Source: Pusillimonas caeni
Lineage (GTDB): Bacteria; Pseudomonadota; Gammaproteobacteria; Burkholderiales; Burkholderiaceae_B
Length of the DNA stretch: 64,000 nt
Direction of reading: 5' to 3'
Assembly: GCF_003545815.1 (NCBI RefSeq)
Contig: NZ_PDUW01000003.1
Location: 186,001 to 250,000, forward strand
Below, piece after piece: positions 50,125-59,076 of the stretch (position 1 is the first letter of the stretch; each line of letters opens with the position of its first letter). The translations under genes and the position numbers were made by a program. The notes below the pieces were generated by a model. The model made no database searches. It was not told where the DNA came from and saw nothing but the letters and a program-made list of their open reading frames with translations.

Positions 50125-51291
50125 TCAACGGGGCGCCGTGGCGCATGGAAGCAGAAGGGGCAGGTAGGCGTCGATCACGCGGTCGACGCTGAAGTCCTGG
50201 GCGCGGCGGCGCACGTCCGGCCGATGCTCGTCCTGCAAGGTCCGGTCCACGGCCTCGGCCAGGCCCTCCGCGTCGCCGACGGATACCAGCCTGCCCCAGC
50301 GCCCGTCCGCCAGAATCTCTTCGGGGCCGCTGGGGCAGGCTGTGCTGACCACGGGCGTGCCGCAAGCCATGGCCTCGACCAGCACGTTGCCGAAGCCTTC
50401 CCAGCGCGAGCTCAGCACGAACACGGCGGCGCGGCTCATCCAGGCGTAGGGATTGGCCTGGAAGCCGGCCAGCAGCGCGTCGGCGCGATGCGGCAGGCCG
50501 TCGATCTGCGTTTGCAGTTCGGCCCGCTGCGCACCTTCTCCAAGAATGATCAGCCGCGCGGGGCGTCTTTGGCGCAAGAGCGAAAAAGCGTGGATGAGGG
50601 TGGAGAAGTCCTTCTCCGGGCTCAGGCGGCCGGCTGCGATCACCACGGGCGGTTCGCCGGGCGCGAACCAGGGATGATCGAGCGGCTCGCGGGCCTTGGC
50701 CGCCAGGGCCTCGGTTTCGATGGGGTTGTGGCGCGTATGGACCAGAGCGGGATCGATGCGCAGCGTGCGCGCCAGGTCCTGCGCGACGCCGTCCGACACG
50801 GCGACGATGGCGTCGGCCTTGGCATAGGCCGGGCGCATGAGCCAGGGCAGGCCGCGCGCCAAGACGGGCTTCGAGGCGGCCAGCAACTGGCTCAGGTTGG
50901 CATGCTCCGTGAACACCAGGCGGGTCGGCGCGCCGGACAGGCGCCGCGCCCAATAGGCGATCACATTGACGTAGTTCATGGCCGACACCAGGGTGGCGGG
51001 ACGTTCGTTGCGCAGATAGCGCGCAAGAGGCCACAGCGCCTCGAGCGAGCGGCCTCCGCCCAGTCCCACGATGCGCACCTGCCGCGAAACGTCGGCCAGG
51101 TATACCCCCGCCTCGCGCGCCAGCACCAGGTCGACGTCCAGGCCCCTGGCGGCGAGGCCGTTGGCCAGCGACACCATCACGCGTTCCGCGCCGCCGCCAT
51201 GCAGCGAGGGAATGAAGAGCGTGATCCGGCCGGCGGGCGATGCGACCGCCGCCTTCTCCATGGGCAGAGTCATGGCGGCGGAATCAGGCAT
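50125..51291 (-). CDS. Glycosyltransferase family 4
   Basis: 388-aa GT-B enzyme. ITLFIPSLHGGGAERVMVSLANGLA is the N-terminal motif. VVIAAGRLSPEKDFSTLIHAFSLL opens the second domain, and SRWEGFGNVLVEAMACGTPVVSTACPSGPEEIL is the E-x7-E donor site. Starts at 51291, 51300 or 51273 are all possible with no clear ribosome site; 51291 overlaps the pyruvyltransferase stop and suits translational coupling. It adds a sugar to the repeat unit. Confidence 0.88.
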   Translation of the reverse strand: MPDSAAMTLPMEKAAVASPAGRITLFIPSLHGGGAERVMVSLANGLAARGLDVDLVLAREAGVYLADVSRQVRIVGLGGGRSLEALWPLARYLRNERPATLVSAMNYVNVIAYWARRLSGAPTRLVFTEHANLSQLLAASKPVLARGLPWLMRPAYAKADAIVAVSDGVAQDLARTLRIDPALVHTRHNPIETEALAAKAREPLDHPWFAPGEPPVVIAAGRLSPEKDFSTLIHAFSLLRQRRPARLIILGEGAQRAELQTQIDGLPHRADALLAGFQANPYAWMSRAAVFVLSSRWEGFGNVLVEAMACGTPVVSTACPSGPEEILADGRWGRLVSVGDAEGLAEAVDRTLQDEHRPDVRRRAQDFSVDRVIDAYLPLLLPCATAPR

Positions 51292-52483
51292 TGGTGGCAT
51301 GGCGGAAATCCCGGTCCAGGACCCGGCGTATCGGCTCCAGCCGCGCCGGGGTCTCGTCCAGCATCGAAGCGATGAGTTCGCGCGCGGGGCGCTTCGGAAA
51401 TTCTTCCAGCGCAACGCAGGCCTTGCGCTTGCCGCAGTAGGTGAACATCTGCAGGACCTTGGGGTCCCATTCGAAGCCCACCACCGGCACGTCCAGCGCC
51501 ATGGCGGTGACGGCGGCATGCATGCGGTAGGCGGCCAGCGCCTTGTAGCCGCCGACTCGCAGGATCAGATCGGCCGGCGAGCGGATGGAGGTGCATACCG
51601 ACAAGCCGGGATACTTCGGAGACAAGGCCTGCCACAGGTCGCGCGCAAAATCATTGTCGACCTCGGAGCCGTTGGAAAAAATCTCGATGTGGTCGGCGCC
51701 GATCTTCGCCGCCAGTTCGCCGACCAGGGCATCCCACCACCGCATGGCATAGGACGGATCGGCCATGGGGTGTTCGGGAGTGACCATCTTCAGGACCGAG
51801 GGAGCGATGACGCCCAGGCCCACGGTTTCGGTCCGGCCGGTCGGCGCATCGCCGCGTTCCAGGTACAGGCCGCTGTCGAAGCTGCAGATGATCTTGTGGC
51901 CGGACTCCTCTTCGCCGATCTCCTTGATGAGCGAGTAGGTGTTGCCGTCCCGGCAGACGACGCATTCGACGGCGTCCGACTGGATGATGCGCGCCATGAT
52001 CTGCCGTCCCAGCCAGCTGTAGCGCTTGCCGGCGCCCACCGAGAACAGCTTGACCGGCACGCGATGCCGTTCGCACTGCTGCACGATGCGCAGGATGAGC
52101 AGCGGAAAGTTCAGGAAGTTGTCCATCAGCAGATTGCCCCCGCCTATCACCACTTGCTGGTAGCGCTGGACGTCATAGCCCGCGGCGATGGAGCGGTAGC
52201 GCGTGAAATAGAACAGCAGCGCGATGGCATAGTTGACGAGTTCGACCCGCAGCAGCGCTGCCCGCGCCTTCTGCAGGAAGGAGGGCGGCCGGGCGGCGGT
52301 GCCTGCGCTTCGGGCGTCGGCTGTGCCGGCCGCCGCCGGCCCGGCGCCGGGGGTGCCGCCGTAGAAGTCGCGGAACGCGGCGGGAAGACCGTGCTCAAAA
52401 CACAGCTTCTCGATCGCCATCCTGATGATGCCGTCGCCCACGTTGCGCGATGAGTATTCGCCGATGAACAGGGTCTGTTTCAT
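51284..52483 (-). CDS. Polysaccharide pyruvyltransferase family protein
   Basis: 399-aa protein. The N-terminal FIGEYSSRNVGDGIIRMAIEKLC and the C-terminal LAAYRMHAAVTAMALDVPVVGFEWDPKVLQMF, with the conserved R-x-H in YRMHAA, are the pyruvyltransferase/CsaB-type signature. Such enzymes transfer an enolpyruvyl group from phosphoenolpyruvate to a sugar and form a ketal that gives the polymer negative charge. A low-complexity Ala/Pro segment (about 47-68) is an insertion. It follows wzx by 37 bp. Confidence 0.86.
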   Translation of the reverse strand: MKQTLFIGEYSSRNVGDGIIRMAIEKLCFEHGLPAAFRDFYGGTPGAGPAAAGTADARSAGTAARPPSFLQKARAALLRVELVNYAIALLFYFTRYRSIAAGYDVQRYQQVVIGGGNLLMDNFLNFPLLILRIVQQCERHRVPVKLFSVGAGKRYSWLGRQIMARIIQSDAVECVVCRDGNTYSLIKEIGEEESGHKIICSFDSGLYLERGDAPTGRTETVGLGVIAPSVLKMVTPEHPMADPSYAMRWWDALVGELAAKIGADHIEIFSNGSEVDNDFARDLWQALSPKYPGLSVCTSIRSPADLILRVGGYKALAAYRMHAAVTAMALDVPVVGFEWDPKVLQMFTYCGKRKACVALEEFPKRPARELIASMLDETPARLEPIRRVLDRDFRHATNA

Positions 52484-52520
52484 TGAGTCGCCTCGTTCGG
52501 GCTGGAATAGGGAAAGCGGT

Positions 52521-53993
52521 TCATGTCCGGGTCTCCGCCATCTTCCTTGCGGAGCCGCGACGCCAGGCGCGCAGCTTCTCCCGCAGGAACAGGTAGCCGG
52601 CTACCTGGCCCAGATGGCTCAAGAGCAGATACAGCAGGGCAAAGCAGGCGGCGCCGGCCAATGCATGCCAGGCGGGGGGCAGCGAGGCCGCCTCCATCAG
52701 CCATGCCGTCCCGGCCGCGGCCAGTGCTGCGGCGGCCACGGGCTCCAGGATGTCGCGCAGCTGGGCGCGCCAGGTATAGCCGATCAACTTCGCGCTGCAA
52801 TGCATGTAATAGACGCTGGACAGCGCCGCCGCCACGATCTGGCCCGCCACGATGCCGATCAGGCCGAACGGAATCGACACCGCCAGCAGCGCCAGGTGGA
52901 TGGCCTTCTTCGTCATGCCGGTATAAAGCGCCAGGTCCGTCCTGCCCCGCACCTTCAGCATGTTGAAGTTGACCGTGTGGATGGGCAGCAGCACGCCGGC
53001 CAGACAAAGCAGCTGCAGATAGGGGACGGACGGCGCCCAGCGCGCATCGAAGGCGATCGTGAACAGCGGGTCGGCCAGCACGGTGATCAGCAGCAGGGCG
53101 GGCGCCGTAATGTAGAACAGCAGTTGCAGAATGAGGCGGTACATGCGGCGCAGCCCGTCCAGTTCGTCCTGCAGCTGGGCCATGGCCGGATAGGTGGCCT
53201 GCTGCACGGCGCTGTTGAGCTGGTCGACGATGAGATCGCGTATGCGCTTGGCGAAGTAGTACAGGCCCGTGGCCTCGGCGCTGAAGAGGCGGCCGATCAC
53301 CAGCACGTAGGAGTTCTCGTACAGCACGTTCAAGGTGCTTTCCAGCGTCAATTTGGAGCCGAACCCGAACATGCGCCGGAACGACGGCATGCTGAAGCGC
53401 AGATTGGCCCGCCAGCTTCCGGCCAGCCAAAGCAGCGCCGTGGACACGGCGGCCGAGATCATGAATTGGGCCACCAGGCTCCACACGCCCAGGCCGGCGT
53501 AGGCCATCAGCACGGCCAGGGTTCCCGCGACCAGGGTGGCGGTGGAGTTGATGCGCATCAGGGCTTTGAAATCCATGGCCCGGTTGAGCAGCGCAAGCTG
53601 CACGACCTTGAACGCATTGATGAACAGCACCAGCCCCATGACGCGGATGAGCGGGACCAGTTCGGGCTGCTCGTAGAAGCCGGCGACCCAGGGCGCGCAG
53701 GCAAAGAGCGCCAGGTAGATCGCCAGGCTGAAGGCCAGGTTGGTCACGAAGGCGGTGGACAGGTCGATGTCCTCGAGCTCCTTCTGCCGGATGATGGCCT
53801 GGCCGAAGCCCGAGGTCATCAATACGTCCGCCAGGGCGTAGCAGATGGCGATCATGGCCATCAGCCCGAAGGCATCGGGCGGCAGGAAGCGCGCCAGGAA
53901 AAGGGTGAACACCACCGAGGCGCCCCGGCTCACCACCATATTGGCCAGGTTCCATGCGATGCCGTGGCCGACTCGACTGCCCAGCGTGCTCAC
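52521..53993 (-). CDS. wzx: Lipid-linked oligosaccharide flippase, Wzx (MOP) type
   Basis: 490-aa membrane protein with about 12-14 helices. The N-terminal MSTLGSRVGHGIAWNLANMVVSRGASVVFTLFLARFLPPDAFGLMAMI and SGFGQAIIRQKELEDIDLSTAFVTN are typical of the PST/MOP (WzxC-like) family. It flips the undecaprenyl-linked repeat unit across the inner membrane for Wzy. The frame starts directly at the wzc stop (53994), so translation is coupled. Its C-terminal tail is basic. Confidence 0.9.
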   Translation of the reverse strand: MSTLGSRVGHGIAWNLANMVVSRGASVVFTLFLARFLPPDAFGLMAMIAICYALADVLMTSGFGQAIIRQKELEDIDLSTAFVTNLAFSLAIYLALFACAPWVAGFYEQPELVPLIRVMGLVLFINAFKVVQLALLNRAMDFKALMRINSTATLVAGTLAVLMAYAGLGVWSLVAQFMISAAVSTALLWLAGSWRANLRFSMPSFRRMFGFGSKLTLESTLNVLYENSYVLVIGRLFSAEATGLYYFAKRIRDLIVDQLNSAVQQATYPAMAQLQDELDGLRRMYRLILQLLFYITAPALLLITVLADPLFTIAFDARWAPSVPYLQLLCLAGVLLPIHTVNFNMLKVRGRTDLALYTGMTKKAIHLALLAVSIPFGLIGIVAGQIVAAALSSVYYMHCSAKLIGYTWRAQLRDILEPVAAAALAAAGTAWLMEAASLPPAWHALAGAACFALLYLLLSHLGQVAGYLFLREKLRAWRRGSARKMAETRT

Positions 53994-56225
53994 TTAGCCG
54001 TCCTTGGAGCCGTACTCATATTGCGTATACCGATAGCTGCCGTACTTGCTTCCGTAGCGGCGGCTGGTGGCGGACAGGTCGTTGAAGATCACGCCATTGA
54101 TCCGCGCGCCCGACTGGCGCAGCCGCTTGGCGGACTCTTCCAGTTCGCCCAGAGTGGTGACTTCGGCCCGCGCCAGCAGGAACACCGCGCCCGCATGCGA
54201 GGCCAGGGCCATGGCGTCGGAGACGGCCAGTATCGGGGTCGTGTCCAGCAGCACGATGTCGTAGCGGCCCGCCAACGCCTCGAGCGCCTTGGGCGCGGCG
54301 GGCGAAAGCAGCAGTTCGGCGGGATTCGGAGGCAGCACGCCCGTGGCGATCAAGTCCACATTGGGCAGGACTTCGCGCCGTATGGCTTGCTCGGCGCTTA
54401 TCGCTCCGCTGATGAGTTCGCTCAGTCCGCGGGCGCGCTCCTGGCCGAAATACTGATGCACATAGCCTTTGCGCAGGTCGGCGTCCACCAGCAGCACCCG
54501 CTTGCCGGCCGCGCCCAGGACGGCGGCGAAGTTCACGCTCGTGAACGACTTGCCTATGCCGGGCGTGGGGCCGCTGAACAGCACGATGTTGTTGGGAGCG
54601 TCCAGCATGGCGAACTGCAGGGCGGTGCGCAGGCTGCGCAGGCTCTCGACCGCCGGATCCCCCGGAGAAGTGCTGGCCAGGACGTGATTGCCCGCCTGGC
54701 GTCCTGTGATCAGACGATGCAGATCGGTCTGGCGGGTGGTGTGCGGCACGGTGGCGAAGACGTTCAGGCCCAGGGTGGACTCGATGTCGGCCGGATCCTT
54801 GATGCCGGGGCGCATCATGTTGCGCAGGAAGGCGGCGCCCACGCCCAGGATCAGGCCCAGCAGCAGGGCCACGGACAGCACCAGGGGCTTGTTGGGCTTG
54901 ATGGGCCGGCTCGGTTCGACGGCCTGGTCCACCACCCGTACATTGCCGATCTTGCCTTCCTTGACCAGGCGCAACTGCTGCGCGCTGTTCAGCAGATTGA
55001 CGTAGAGCTCGCCGTTGACCTTCACGTCCTGCATGAGGGTCAGCAGGCGCTGCTCCAGGTCGGGCAGGGCGCTGATCTTGCGCGAGAGCTCTTCGATTTC
55101 CTTCTTGACCGCGGCAATCTGCCTGTCCACCACCTGAAGCGTGGGATGTTCGGCCGTGTACAGCGACGCCAGTTCGCGCCGCTTCTGTTCCAGGGCGAAG
55201 AGCTGAGACTGCAGCTCCACCGACGTATTCAGGGACAGCGAGCCCTCGGTACCCAGATCGAAGGTGCCGTGTTCGTCGCGGAAGGCGGTGTAGCGGTCGG
55301 CGGCCTCGTCCATCTTCGCCTTGAGCTCGGGCAGGAAGTCGTCCAGAAAGTCCAGCGACTTTTCGGCCTCGGCGGCCTTGCGTTGTATGTTCTGCTCGAC
55401 GTAGGCCTGGCCGATCGCATTCAGGATGCGGGTGATGCGCTTCGGGTCCGTGCCTGCCAGCACGGCGGAGAGCACGCCCGACTGCTTGCCCTTTTCGGAA
55501 ATCTCCAGCGAGCCCTGCAGGTTTTTGATCATGGAGATGCGCGATTGGCGGCTGACGATGAATCGCGCGCCCGGCTTGGCCCGCAGTTCGGCGATGCGGA
55601 TGCGCGCGGGCTCGCCCTGGAGTTCGAACGGCAGGAGTTCGCCTACCTTGCCTTCGGCCAAGACTTTCTCGTCGGGTCCCTGCAGACTGTATCCGTCCGC
55701 GGTGGCGATGACGTAGAGGCTGGTGCCTTCGAGTTCGTCGGGCATGTCCAAGCGATCGAGCTGGATGGATTCCGCGCCCCATACATAGCCCTTCAGGCCC
55801 GGGAAGCCGGGGTTGGACAACGAGCCCGAGCGCGATGCCAGCCATCTGCCGATGAGCGGCAGATAGTCCGGGCGGGCGTTCAAATGAAGCCTGAGGTTGT
55901 CGACCGCCTGGCCGACCACCAGCCGAGACCGGAGTATTTCGATCTCGGCCGAGGCGGGCGACTGCACGTTGAACAAAGCCGCCATTTCGCTCAGGGCGTT
56001 GGCCGTGGTGGGGTCGTTCTGCTCCACCTGTATCAGGCTGTCCGCCTGGTAGACCGGCTGGCTCAGAAGGGCGTACAGGATGCCGAAGAACAGCACGGCG
56101 GCGGTAATGGCGGCGATCAGCCAGCGCGCTTCGATGACGACGTCGAGCAGGCCAAGCAGATCCATTTCGTCCCTGTCCTGCTGGTCTGCGAGGCTGGGAG
56201 GCATGTCTTGGGTGGATGGATTCAT
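53994..56225 (-). CDS. wzc: Polysaccharide co-polymerase with tyrosine autokinase, Wzc type
   Basis: 743-aa inner-membrane protein. The first helix (residues 36-55) opens a periplasmic Wzz domain with coiled coil (about 330-440). The second helix (about 475) leads to the cytoplasmic BY-kinase domain with Walker A FSGPTPGIGKSF (K559), Walker A' VLLVDADLRKG and Walker B IVLLDTTP. The C-terminal tail has a tyrosine cluster, RRYGSKYGSYRYTQYEYGS, that is autophosphorylated in relatives. It controls chain length and export with Wza, and Wzb removes the phosphates. ATG 56225 is chosen over the 56435 extension. Confidence 0.93.
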   Translation of the reverse strand: MNPSTQDMPPSLADQQDRDEMDLLGLLDVVIEARWLIAAITAAVLFFGILYALLSQPVYQADSLIQVEQNDPTTANALSEMAALFNVQSPASAEIEILRSRLVVGQAVDNLRLHLNARPDYLPLIGRWLASRSGSLSNPGFPGLKGYVWGAESIQLDRLDMPDELEGTSLYVIATADGYSLQGPDEKVLAEGKVGELLPFELQGEPARIRIAELRAKPGARFIVSRQSRISMIKNLQGSLEISEKGKQSGVLSAVLAGTDPKRITRILNAIGQAYVEQNIQRKAAEAEKSLDFLDDFLPELKAKMDEAADRYTAFRDEHGTFDLGTEGSLSLNTSVELQSQLFALEQKRRELASLYTAEHPTLQVVDRQIAAVKKEIEELSRKISALPDLEQRLLTLMQDVKVNGELYVNLLNSAQQLRLVKEGKIGNVRVVDQAVEPSRPIKPNKPLVLSVALLLGLILGVGAAFLRNMMRPGIKDPADIESTLGLNVFATVPHTTRQTDLHRLITGRQAGNHVLASTSPGDPAVESLRSLRTALQFAMLDAPNNIVLFSGPTPGIGKSFTSVNFAAVLGAAGKRVLLVDADLRKGYVHQYFGQERARGLSELISGAISAEQAIRREVLPNVDLIATGVLPPNPAELLLSPAAPKALEALAGRYDIVLLDTTPILAVSDAMALASHAGAVFLLARAEVTTLGELEESAKRLRQSGARINGVIFNDLSATSRRYGSKYGSYRYTQYEYGSKDG

Positions 56226-56250
56226 GTTGGTCTTTTGGTGTTGGCGGGCC

Positions 56251-56694
56251 TTAACCGATTTGGCGCAGGCGTTGGGCCCAGTTGTCCACGCCGCGCTGAA
56301 TGGCGGCATGGGCCTGTTCGAAGGCTTCGCGGGGGCACTGATAGGGGTCGGCGACCTCGAAGGGGCTGCCGCCGGGCGTCTCGCCCAGGCAGCGGATCTT
56401 GCCCCGGGCCAGGGGATAGCGCGATGCCAGTTCACGTTGCTGGTCGCTTTCCATGACCAGGATCAGGTCGGCGCCGGCGCACATGGCCTCGGTGATCTGC
56501 CGGGCGCGGTGGCCGGACAGGTCCAGGCCGTGGTTCTGGGCGATTTCCTGCGCCGTGGCGTGCGCCGGGCGGCCCACCATGGCGGCGATGCCCGCCGAAT
56601 GGACGGCCTTTTCCGGAAAGTGCCGTTTGAGCAGGGCCTCGGCGACCGGGCTGCGGCATATGTTTCCTATGCAGACGAGCAGAATGGTATTCAT
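56251..56694 (-). CDS. wzb: Low-molecular-weight protein-tyrosine phosphatase, Wzb type
   Basis: 147-aa cytoplasmic phosphatase. The P-loop is C8-IGNIC-R14-SP, and the general-acid Asp is in ADPYQCP near residue 115. It removes phosphate from the Wzc tyrosine tail. The start ATG 56694 follows the wza stop (56696) with essentially no gap. Length and motifs match E. coli Wzb and Etp. Confidence 0.93.
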   Translation of the reverse strand: MNTILLVCIGNICRSPVAEALLKRHFPEKAVHSAGIAAMVGRPAHATAQEIAQNHGLDLSGHRARQITEAMCAGADLILVMESDQQRELASRYPLARGKIRCLGETPGGSPFEVADPYQCPREAFEQAHAAIQRGVDNWAQRLRQIG

Positions 56695-56695
56695 A

Positions 56696-57862
56696 TCAGC
56701 GGGTGGTGTTGCGGGTGTTGATGAACAGCGAGTTGTAGCTGGGCAGCAGGTTGCTGATGAAGCGGTTCCAGCGCACGACCGACGCCGGATCCACGTACAC
56801 GACGTCCCGCGGCTTGAGCTGGAAGTCGTTGGCCAGCACGAAGGCGGTCGGCGAGCTGGCATCCAGGTGATAGATTTCGGGCAGGGCGTTCTCGCCGCCC
56901 ATTTCGTGCGGCACTTTGCGCACGACATAGATCTGGCCGGGGTTCGACGTCCAGGGGTCCGGTCCGCCCGCTTCGCCCAGCGCTTCGGTCAGAGACAGTC
57001 GGCCATCGTGCAGCGGCATGGCGCGCGGCGTCCAGACTTCGCCCATGATGAATACCTGCGTCTCGTCCTGGTTGAGCACGCGCAGCAGGTCGCCGTTGGC
57101 GAGCAGCAGACGGTTGGGATTCACGCCTTGGCGAGTCAAGTTGGGCAAGTCTATGCGTATGGTGCGGTCTGCGCGGGTCAGCTCGATCGACGAGCGGTCC
57201 GCCTCGGGACTGAATCCGCCCGCGCGATTGATGGCCTCGGGCAGCGTCATGGGCACGTCGTCCAGCGTCTGCAGCCCCGGTACCCGCACTTCGCCGTCCA
57301 CATAGATGCGGCCGTTGCGATAAGCCTGGACGCGGACGGTGACCTGCGGGTCCTGCACGAATTTGGACAGGCGCCGCGTCAGCAGCTCCCTGGCCTCGTT
57401 CTCGGTCAGGCCCGCGATCTTGATCGGGCCGATGAAGGGAAACTGTATGGTCCCGTCGGGATTCACGTTATAGCCGTTGCCGACGTCGGCCTGGGTGGTG
57501 GAACCCATGCTGCGGTTCGAGGTGGCCGGCGTCAACCCCAGTTCCGGGTGGCCCCACACCACGATGTTGACGATGTCGTTGCGGCCGATGCGATAGGCCT
57601 TGCGGGTGCCGAAGAGGCTCTTGATGTCTTTGCCGACTCCTTGCGCCGAGGCTTTTCGCTGCTGGGCGATCAACTCTGCGGTGATGGGAGTCAGGGCGCC
57701 TGCCGGAGCCGCGTCGGCCGCGGCGGCTTCCTGATCCTGGTCGGTCTGCATGCGCATGCCCGGTGCCATGGCGCAGGCCGAGAGCAGCGCCGAGGCGCCG
57801 AGAATGGCAAGGAGGGACCGCCAACCGGAGGCCGGGACGTATTCGGGAGTCGAAGTCGTCAT
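56696..57862 (-). CDS. wza: Capsule export lipoprotein, Wza type
   Basis: 388-aa outer-membrane polysaccharide export protein. A lipoprotein signal ends LLSAC (Cys about residue 30). The Poly_export domain has YRIGRNDIVNIVVWGHPEL, NPDGTIQFPFIGPIKIAG and VRVQAYRNGRIYVDGEV, followed by SLBB repeats (QVFIMGEVWTPRAMPLHDGRLSLTEAL). It forms the octameric export channel. The start MTTSTPEYVPA at 57862 is preferred to 57910 for its ribosome region (AAAGG). It is the first structural gene of the capsule operon; its 147-bp leader has the ops-like element. Confidence 0.93.
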   Translation of the reverse strand: MTTSTPEYVPASGWRSLLAILGASALLSACAMAPGMRMQTDQDQEAAAADAAPAGALTPITAELIAQQRKASAQGVGKDIKSLFGTRKAYRIGRNDIVNIVVWGHPELGLTPATSNRSMGSTTQADVGNGYNVNPDGTIQFPFIGPIKIAGLTENEARELLTRRLSKFVQDPQVTVRVQAYRNGRIYVDGEVRVPGLQTLDDVPMTLPEAINRAGGFSPEADRSSIELTRADRTIRIDLPNLTRQGVNPNRLLLANGDLLRVLNQDETQVFIMGEVWTPRAMPLHDGRLSLTEALGEAGGPDPWTSNPGQIYVVRKVPHEMGGENALPEIYHLDASSPTAFVLANDFQLKPRDVVYVDPASVVRWNRFISNLLPSYNSLFINTRNTTR

Positions 57863-57910
57863 CAAAAGGTCTTTGTGATGAAAAAACAGGGCGCGCGGGC
57901 CGGCGGACAA

Positions 57911-57921
57911 TAGCTACCGCA
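57911..57921 (-). promoter_or_regulatory. ops-like element in the wza leader
   Basis: On the minus strand the sequence reads TGCGGTAGCTA. It agrees with the ops consensus GGCGGTAGYNT at 9 of 11 positions including the core GCGGTAGC. It lies about 49 bp before the wza start and after the RfaH-like gene, where RNA polymerase would pause and recruit RfaH. Nothing else in the leader resembles it. Confidence 0.55.
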
Positions 57922-57988
57922 ATGTTTGTCGCGTTCCGGCGTCAAACATGAGGGAGGTCCCGCCGCCCGGCGGCGAATCTGGTTGTGG

Positions 57989-58005
57989 GCGCCGCATGGC
58001 GGCGC
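57989..58005 (-). terminator. Strong hairpin after the RfaH-like gene
   Basis: GCGCCGC (57989-57995) pairs with GCGGCGC (57999-58005) across a 3-nt loop, 5 bp after the RfaH-like stop. A second GC-rich inverted repeat (CCGCCG with CGGCGG) follows near 57958-57974. There is no T-tract, so it may pause or attenuate transcription into wza, which would make antitermination useful. Confidence 0.45.
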
Positions 58006-58009
58006 GGGG

Positions 58010-58567
58010 TCAGGCGAGCTCCAGCTGCCGGGGCTCGACCTTCACGGAATGCTGACGGCCCAGCAGGGCCAGCAGCACGATGACGCGTTTGGACGAAACG
58101 GCCTGGACCAGGCCCTCCAGGCCTTCCAGGGCCGGATCCTTGAGGCGCACACGGCTGCCCGGCTGGATCATTCCTATGACGTGGGGTTCAGCCCGGCTGC
58201 GCCAGGCTTCATAGCGCCGGATGGCATCCAGGCGCTCATCCGGCATGGTGGCCAGCTCGTCGCCGAACGACACCAGGGAATGGATGCCGCGCGTCGAACG
58301 CAGCGGCGCGAGCGATTGGCCGGCGCGCGCGGGCTTTACAAAGAGATAGCGGGGAAACATGGGTTCGCGATGCTCGGCGGGCCCTTCCGCCGCCGAGGCG
58401 GCGCGCTTCACGATCCGGTACATGGGCAGATAGGTTCGAAAGCCTTGTCGCTCTGCGTTATCCCGGGCCACGCTTTCCTGGCGGGGCTTGGTATACGCCA
58501 CGACCCAGGGTAGCGGATCGTCGTACGGTCGTTGTCGAGGCGCGAGGTCTGGACTTTCAATCGTCAC
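58010..58567 (-). CDS. RfaH/NusG-like transcription antitermination factor
   Basis: 185-aa NusG paralogue of the RfaH type. The NGN domain starts WVVAYTKPRQESVARDNAERQGFRTYLPMYRI and includes EPMFPRYLFVKPA; the C-terminal KOW-type segment is QPGSRVRLKDPALEGLEGLVQ. I chose the GTG at 58567, which follows AAGGAG; the ATG-led extension to 58705 has no homology. Such proteins bind RNA polymerase paused at an ops site and allow full reading of long polysaccharide operons. It is the promoter-proximal gene before wza, and the leader has an ops-like site. Confidence 0.9.
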   Translation of the reverse strand: MTIESPDLAPRQRPYDDPLPWVVAYTKPRQESVARDNAERQGFRTYLPMYRIVKRAASAAEGPAEHREPMFPRYLFVKPARAGQSLAPLRSTRGIHSLVSFGDELATMPDERLDAIRRYEAWRSRAEPHVIGMIQPGSRVRLKDPALEGLEGLVQAVSSKRVIVLLALLGRQHSVKVEPRQLELA

Positions 58568-59076
58568 TCTTATTCTCCTTGCGTGTTGCCGCTCCGCGGA
58601 AAGCCGCAGGAGCAGCAGCCAATTTATCATCGGCCCCGGAGGCGCCTGTAACAAACAGCGTGTGTTTACAACGGAAAAGCCCCGAAAACGGACTGCAGAA
58701 GGCAAGGACTCTTATGCAGTTATTTCGCGCCCTTATGACAAAAAGGCGAAATGGGGCGGACGAGGTTGTTACGTGCCGGCGCCATGGCGCCGGGGCGGGC
58801 GCCAACGCCGCCGAGATCGCCGCAAACGTGATGCTGTCGCGATCTTGCGACGCTTTGTCCGCAGCGCCGCGGCGACGCGCGGCAAGCGTTCCATGTGACA
58901 GCGGGTGTATGGTATTCTGTGGAAAAGAAACGATATGTCACGCGCGGAAAAGAACGCGTCACAAGGCTGTCAAAAGCCGGCCGGTACGGCTCGGCTCGCA
59001 TTGGTTGCGTATTGTTGCGCAAGCTATGCTTTGGTAGCCCGCCACGCCGCCTTTTCTTTTTTTCGGGTTGCAAGCC
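58568..59076. other. Gene-free region with an 18-bp palindrome
   Basis: About 500 bases with no convincing gene. A perfect palindrome CCGGCGCCATGGCGCCGG occupies 58776-58793. The part near 58568-58640 must contain the capsule operon promoter on the minus strand, but I see no clear -35/-10 pair. Overlapping short ORFs here lack homology. Confidence 0.5.

Noticed and set aside
52425-56456. A 1343-codon open frame on the plus strand
   Set aside because: It is antisense to wzx and wzc, which have clear domain motifs. The translation is Gln/Gly/Arg-rich with no family resemblance, as expected for the opposite strand of GC-rich genes.
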